The notes below the pieces were generated by a model. The model was not told the origin of the DNA. It did no database searches and saw only the letters and a list, made by a program, of their open reading frames with translations. A stretch of 44,427 nucleotides of DNA from Symbiobacterium sp. (GTDB lineage Bacteria > Bacillota > Sulfobacillia > UBA995 > UBA9673): assembly GCA_020725405.1 (NCBI GenBank), contig DYFB01000039.1, positions 1 through 44,427 of the forward strand, written 5' to 3'. The first letter of the stretch is position 1; the number at the start of each line of letters is the position of its first letter. Position numbers and translations under genes: made by a program. Positions 40,134 through 44,427 of the stretch are shown one piece after another.

Positions 40134-41621
40134 TCACCCGTCGCCGGGGGCTTCCCCGTAGATCACCCCCTCGGGGGTGACGATAAGGTCGGCCCCTCGG
40201 GCGTCCGGCCCGGCCCGCCGGGCCATAGCCGAACGAAGGGACTCGTCGCACGGCACGAAGACGAAGGAGAAGCCGTCGGCACTGAAGGAGACGACGTGGT
40301 AGACGTCGACCCCCTCGCCCGTCCGGCCGTAGTACAGGACGCTCCCCGGGTAGAGGTAGGGCAGGTAGGGGTGGGCCGTGAACGGGGAGATGACCGCCAC
40401 GAACCTGAGGTCCCAGGTCCGGCGGACCCAGATGTCCATGGTCTCGGGCGAGACACCCGTCCTGTCGTAGAGAGAGGACCAGTGGACGGTCCCCTCCCGG
40501 TCCAGGGATGGGTAGGTCCCGGTCTGGGTGCGGTACTCGAGGAAGAGCCGCCGGAGCTCGAACCCGAGCTCCTCGATGGCCAGGGCCCAGTGGTCGGCGG
40601 CCGCCTGCTCGAGAACCGGGGCGAGCTCGGCCAGTCCGGGAGTCGACACGTCGCGCCCTTCAAGAAGAAGCCCCGCGTGTCCCAGGAGGACCCGGGCTCT
40701 CTCGCTCCCGGGCGCGACGATGACCGTGACCCGGTCGGGCTTGGCGTACTCCAGGTAGACGAAGTCGTCCCCCGCGGTGAGCGGCCATCCGCCGCGCACG
40801 GCTTCGACCACCCAGCGCAGCATGGTCCTCCGCGGCAGGAACTCGGGGCGCGGGACTCCGGGAGTGGCGTCGCAGGTGAACTCCATGACCTCGGGTCCGA
40901 AGAAGCCGGGCGTCCCGGGTCCGTAGCCGAGCGCCTCCCAGTCCAGGCGTCCGCTCCGCGCCGGGTAGGAGCCGGTCCGGTCCCGATGCTCCTCGAGGAC
41001 GGCGGCGAGGGCCGGCAGGGCGGCCCGCAGCTCCGTCGCCGCCTCGACCAGCCGGGCGGCCTCGGCCTCGGCCGCTTCCCGCCTGACCCGGGCGTCGTGG
41101 ACCGCGGCGACGCCGACGGCCAGGGCGACGACGACCGCCCAGACGGCGAGAGCCGTCAGGGCGGCCCCGTGCGCCGCCCGCCGCCAGGCCGACCGCCGCT
41201 CGAGCCGGGCATCCACCCGCAGGCCGGCGAGGAGGAGGAGAACGGCGAGCCCCCAGACGACCGGGGCGGCCCGGGCCAGTGACGGAGGGAGGAGGGAGAC
41301 CACGACCATGAAAAGGACGAGCCACGGTCCGGCCAGGTGGTCGAGGAGGCTGAGGGGAGCGTAGTAGATCTCGAGCGGTTCCCAGGGCCGGAAGACCGGG
41401 CTCTCGGCCAGGGCCCTGAAGGTGCCCACCGGCCCGCTCTCCGGGGTGACATACTCGAGCCATTCCCCGGTCACAAGGCGGGCCAGGGGGAAGAACCCCA
41501 CCGGCCCGCCGGCGACGGTCACGACGACCAGCCAGACGGCCAGGAACCAGAAGAGCCGGGGACCCGCGCGGCCTCCACCCGCCCCGGCGCCCGCCTCAGC
41601 CCGTCGAGTCTCTCCGCTCAC
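40134..41621 (-). CDS. Large membrane protein with two pilin-like segments
   Basis: The 495-aa protein is not recognised as a known family. The first about 180 residues hold roughly four hydrophobic helices (FLAVWLVVVTVAGGPVGFF, LVLFMVVVSLLPPSLARAA, VVWGLAVLLLLAGL, LTALAVWAVVVALAVGVAAV). An extracytoplasmic part has two similar units, each a helix ending in a pseudopilin-like turn (LEEHRDRTGSYPA and FLEYRTQTGTYPSL) followed by a beta region. Type II pseudopilins use the same TGxYP turn. GTG 41621 follows GGAAGGAGGGGG. It is transcribed away from the peptidase operon. Confidence 0.6.
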   Translation of the reverse strand: MSGETRRAEAGAGAGGGRAGPRLFWFLAVWLVVVTVAGGPVGFFPLARLVTGEWLEYVTPESGPVGTFRALAESPVFRPWEPLEIYYAPLSLLDHLAGPWLVLFMVVVSLLPPSLARAAPVVWGLAVLLLLAGLRVDARLERRSAWRRAAHGAALTALAVWAVVVALAVGVAAVHDARVRREAAEAEAARLVEAATELRAALPALAAVLEEHRDRTGSYPARSGRLDWEALGYGPGTPGFFGPEVMEFTCDATPGVPRPEFLPRRTMLRWVVEAVRGGWPLTAGDDFVYLEYAKPDRVTVIVAPGSERARVLLGHAGLLLEGRDVSTPGLAELAPVLEQAAADHWALAIEELGFELRRLFLEYRTQTGTYPSLDREGTVHWSSLYDRTGVSPETMDIWVRRTWDLRFVAVISPFTAHPYLPYLYPGSVLYYGRTGEGVDVYHVVSFSADGFSFVFVPCDESLRSAMARRAGPDARGADLIVTPEGVIYGEAPGDG

Positions 41622-41669
41622 GTCCGCCCCCCTCCTTCCGGCTTCCGGGCCCGCTTGAGACGAGACGAA

Positions 41670-42509
41670 TCAGTAGGAATCAACGGACCCGGCCACGGTC
41701 ATCATCACCCGGGCGGCCTGGAAAGCCGTCACGTAGTCCTCGTCAGTGAAGGCCACGACGAGAGGGCCGAGCCGCTCGCTTCCGGGGACCATGCTCGCCG
41801 CGTCGGCCTGGGCGGTGTTCATGAAACGGAGCTCGAAGCGGGCCGGGCTCGGGGGCCGGTAGGGTTCCGGTCGACCCGCCGGGCCGAGAGCGTCCCTCAC
41901 GGCGTCGCGGGCCGCCTCGCGGATGAGGGCGTCGGCCTCCTTCAGGGGAAGGCAGACAGCCGCGTAGCGTCCCACCGCCTCCTTGACGGCCACCGTCCTG
42001 ACGCCGTGGAGGATCGCGGCGGCCTCGGCCGCCACGCCGGAGTCCCCGGTGACCAGGACCACCGGGACCCCGTAGTAGCCAGCCAGGCCGGCGTTGACCA
42101 GGGTCTCGCCGGCCGGCTGCCCCGAGATGCGCAGCTCGTGGACCGTGCGGCTGGAGTAGGTGTGGCCGAGGACCCCCGGGGTACCGGCCATGGTGTGGTA
42201 GCCGAGGAAGAAGGCCAGGTCGCAGCCTTCCACCCCCTGCATCATGCTGAGGGGTTTGGGTGAGCCGGTTATGAGGCGGGCCCCGGGGTCGAGCTCCTCG
42301 ATCAGGATGTTGCGCATGCCCCCGTGGCTGTCGTTGACGATGACGAGACGGGCCCCGCCCTCCAAGGCTCCGGACACGGCGGCGTTGACCTGCCGGGTCA
42401 TCAGACGCCTGGCCCGCCCATACTCCTCACCCTGCCCCGGTCCGGCGTGGTCGTTGTGGACGACGCCGCTGATACCCTCGATGTCGGCCGAGATGAACAC
42501 GGTGGTCAT
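41670..42509 (-). CDS. D-aminopeptidase, M55 (DppA) family
   Basis: The 279-aa protein is a zinc peptidase of the DppA type. It has the N-terminal metal motif ISADIEGISG (Asp9, Glu11), His62 in VNDSHGGMRNILIEELDP, and a second histidine in FFLGYHTMAGTPGVLGHTY. DppA of Bacillus releases D-alanine from D-Ala peptides. The start ATG 42509 overlaps the stop of the asparaginase gene (ATGA), so the long open frame upstream is antisense-like noise. Its operon partners suggest scavenging of peptides or wall fragments. Confidence 0.9.
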   Translation of the reverse strand: MTTVFISADIEGISGVVHNDHAGPGQGEEYGRARRLMTRQVNAAVSGALEGGARLVIVNDSHGGMRNILIEELDPGARLITGSPKPLSMMQGVEGCDLAFFLGYHTMAGTPGVLGHTYSSRTVHELRISGQPAGETLVNAGLAGYYGVPVVLVTGDSGVAAEAAAILHGVRTVAVKEAVGRYAAVCLPLKEADALIREAARDAVRDALGPAGRPEPYRPPSPARFELRFMNTAQADAASMVPGSERLGPLVVAFTDEDYVTAFQAARVMMTVAGSVDSY

Positions 42510-43534
42510 GTTCCCAAGCCCCTTTCCGACGACAGTTCGAACACCGCCTCCAGGCTCACGGTCGGCTCGCCCCGATGGTTCTTCCCCACCAGCGCCCGGA
42601 TGTCCTCGAAGACCGCGCCAGCCTCGGGAGTCAGGCACCCCAGCCGTCCGAGAACCCGCTCGACGACGGGGGCCACTGCCCGGGAGTTTCCGTCCTCTAT
42701 CTTCACGGCGAGTCCAAGGCCGCGGCCGGGCAGGCCGAGGCAGTACACGCCTTCCGCCCCGCTCTTGGCCACGACCGGCATAGCCCGCATGAGGGCCGTG
42801 CACAGCCGCCCCGTCCCGGCCACCATCTCGGGGTGCCCCCGCATGGCCCGGACGATGAGGGCGGCCGCCCGCCGACGCTCCGGCCCGAGGGCAGCGGTGG
42901 GGTCGTCCGGATCGGCCAATCGGGCGAAGCCCTGAGCCATCCGCCGAAGGGGTAGCCCGACCACAGTCGCCCCGCACCCGTCGACGGCGAGCCACATGCG
43001 GGCGGCGGGGTACGACGTAACAGCGGCCACGGTCTCCACGTAGAGCCTCTGGACGGGGTGATCCATCCGGAAGTAGCCCTCGACCGGCCACCCCATGTGC
43101 CTGGCCACGGCCAGCATCCCGGCGTGCTTCCCGGAGCAGTTGCAGTGGAGGCTGGTGGGGCGGCGGCCCTGGCGAGCCAGCTCGAAGGCTGACGGCTGGT
43201 GTGACGGCCAGTGGGTCCCGCACTCCAGCCCGGTCTCGCCGAGGCCGAGCTTCTCCAGGATGCCGAGCACGACCTCCACGTGATGGGGCTCTGAGCCGTG
43301 AGAGGCGCAAATGACGGCCAGCTCCCGCTCGTCGAGGCCGAAGGCCTCGTAAGCGCCTGTCTCGACCACGGCCAGGGCCTGCAGGGGCTTGGCCGCGCTC
43401 CGCATGAAGGTGACCGTCTCGGGGTCGCCGGCCCACGCCAGGAGAGCCCCGGAGGCGTCGGCCACGGCAAGGTTCCCCCGGTGGACGGATTCCGCGAAGC
43501 CCCCGCGCCTGACCTCCACAAGGATTTCGGACAT
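42506..43534 (-). CDS. Asparaginase II-family protein
   Basis: The 342-aa protein fits the asparaginase II-like family (PF06089 type), distinct from the classical AnsA/AnsB fold. It has FMRSAAKPLQALAVVETGA, VICASHGSEPHHVEVVLGIL, LHCNCSGKHAGMLAVARHM, WLAVDGCGATVVGLPLRRMA and AGTGRLCTALM. It probably hydrolyses L-asparagine or a related amide to the acid and ammonia. ATG 43534 follows GAGGAGACGAGAGC. It overlaps the D-aminopeptidase gene by four bases. Confidence 0.88.
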   Translation of the reverse strand: MSEILVEVRRGGFAESVHRGNLAVADASGALLAWAGDPETVTFMRSAAKPLQALAVVETGAYEAFGLDERELAVICASHGSEPHHVEVVLGILEKLGLGETGLECGTHWPSHQPSAFELARQGRRPTSLHCNCSGKHAGMLAVARHMGWPVEGYFRMDHPVQRLYVETVAAVTSYPAARMWLAVDGCGATVVGLPLRRMAQGFARLADPDDPTAALGPERRRAAALIVRAMRGHPEMVAGTGRLCTALMRAMPVVAKSGAEGVYCLGLPGRGLGLAVKIEDGNSRAVAPVVERVLGRLGCLTPEAGAVFEDIRALVGKNHRGEPTVSLEAVFELSSERGLGT

Positions 43535-43582
43535 GCTCTCGTCTCCTCTACGGTTGTCCCGGGCCGGTCAAAACCAGGCCGC

Positions 43583-44427
43583 CTAACGGAGGCGACCGTG
43601 CCGGCGGAGAATATCCAGGGTCTCGGAGATCGGCAGGGCGTGCCGGATGTGGCCCTCCCGGCCGGTCATCGTCTCGGCCGCGAACAGGGAGTTGACGATG
43701 GCTTCCTCCGTGACCTCGACGGCGGCCTGGAAGAGAGGTCCGAAGTGTCGGTCGTCCTCGGCGAGAACCCGCCGGGTCAAGACGGGGGTGCCGGGGAAGG
43801 CCGGCTCCGGGTCGGCCACGCTGAAGGCCAGAACGAAGTCGCCGCTGCCGTGAGCTCCGCTCGAGCCCACCCGGGCGAGACCCAGAGCGGCCCGGCGGGA
43901 GAGCCGCGTGAGTTGACGGCTCGTCAGCGGAGCGTCGGTGGCCAGGACGATCATGATCGAACCACCCGGGGGTTCAGCGGGCCCCTCACCGGGCTCTCCC
44001 CGGTCGAGCCTCCGGCCCGGCGCCTGCTCGTCAGCCGTCGCCGCCGGTCCGGGCCGGCGCCCCCACCCGGCCGCCTCCAGCTCGAGCCCCACCGGGACGC
44101 CGTCGAGGCGGAGGTCGGCCAGGCGGCCGAAGTTCGAGACGACGAGACCCCCGACGATGAAGCCGTCCGTCGAGGTCGGGAAGGAGACCAGGCGGGAGGC
44201 GGTTCCGACGCCGCCCTTGAAGCCCAGGCAGCACATGCCGGTCCCCGCGCCGACGTTGCCCTCGGTCACCGGACCGCCGACCGCCCGCTCGAGGGCCTCG
44301 AGGCAGTCCGCCTCGGTGACGTGGCGGCCGCGGAGGTCGTTGAGATAGGAGTCGGCGCACTCGCCGACGACCGGGTTGACCGTCCCTCCGGACCGTCCTA
44401 TCTCCGGGTTCGCGGCGAGGGCCGCGC
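43583..44427 (-). CDS. P1/DmpA-family (S58) aminopeptidase, 5' end outside window
   Basis: The frame stays open to the window edge. Before the first GTG (44269) it still reads conserved sequence (PVVGECADSYLNDLRG, then GPVTEGNVGAGTGMCCLGFK), so the gene begins outside and only the C-terminal 280 or so residues are seen. DmpA-type enzymes self-cleave before a serine. The expected Gly-Ser junction is present in PPGGSIMIVLATDAPL, followed by LTRLSRRAALGLARVGSSGA and GSGDFVLAFS. They release N-terminal D- or L-amino acids from small peptides. It lies 48 bases upstream of the asparaginase gene and is probably the first gene visible in the peptide operon. Confidence 0.88.
   Translation of the reverse strand, partial: AALAANPEIGRSGGTVNPVVGECADSYLNDLRGRHVTEADCLEALERAVGGPVTEGNVGAGTGMCCLGFKGGVGTASRLVSFPTSTDGFIVGGLVVSNFGRLADLRLDGVPVGLELEAAGWGRRPGPAATADEQAPGRRLDRGEPGEGPAEPPGGSIMIVLATDAPLTSRQLTRLSRRAALGLARVGSSGAHGSGDFVLAFSVADPEPAFPGTPVLTRRVLAEDDRHFGPLFQAAVEVTEEAIVNSLFAAETMTGREGHIRHALPISETLDILRRHGRLR

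Noticed and set aside
41670-43436. Single 588-residue protein including the D-aminopeptidase
   Set aside because: The N-terminal 309 residues are Arg/Gly/Pro-rich and overlap the asparaginase gene in another frame. The true start is ATG 42509.

Overview
This window is GC-rich, densely packed bacterial chromosome. Start codons are often GTG or TTG and sit behind strong purine-rich ribosome binding sites of the AGGAGG type. A GerMN-domain lipoprotein, a DppA-type D-aminopeptidase, a TldD/TldE pair and two MutL/GlmL-like ATPases suggest a high-GC member of the Bacillota. That placement is an inference, because no rRNA or other marker gene is present.

Layout. 1-81 is the 5' end of an insertion-sequence transposase cut by the window edge. 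136-5190 holds a DinB-fold protein and a fatty-acid/butanoyl-CoA set: two 3-hydroxyacyl-CoA dehydrogenases and a thiolase, around a NUDIX hydrolase and a decayed TetR regulator. 5252-13346 is a mixed minus-strand stretch: FdhD lacking its cysteine motif, a GerMN lipoprotein, an exported FAD oxidoreductase with a small TIGR04076-type protein, a two-component system, a small membrane protein and an acetyltransferase with a repeat linker. 13603-16334 is tldD-tldE, facing an ArsR-type regulator across two strong hairpins. Then come guaB with a readable promoter, a DUF483-like protein, a radical SAM-PDZ protein and an MFS transporter. A convergent gap at 23292-23552 carries a tight array of DnaA-box-like 9-mers.

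From 34929 down to 23553 a long minus-strand run encodes two paralogous copies of a three-gene module: a MutL/GlmL-like ASKHA ATPase of 616-638 aa, a barrel-sandwich plus KOW-like protein, and a small helical protein. It continues into a uracil-DNA glycosylase and the t6A genes, with TsaE fused to TsaB, then RimI and TsaD. Directly upstream (38296-35190) lie four membrane genes: a DUF6754 protein, a multi-TM protein, a second TM-anchored protein that looks like a remote DUF6754 relative, and a second multi-TM protein. A PH-like membrane protein precedes them. No glutamate mutase or other B12 mutase gene is present, so the ATPases probably do not act as mutase chaperones here. I propose that 27412-38296 encodes one membrane-associated machine built from paired paralogues. 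This is the best candidate in the window for an undescribed system.

The right end holds a DUF4438 protein, a large membrane protein with two pilin-like segments, and a peptide/amino-acid catabolic operon: a P1/DmpA-type aminopeptidase cut by the window edge, an asparaginase II-type protein and a DppA-type D-aminopeptidase.
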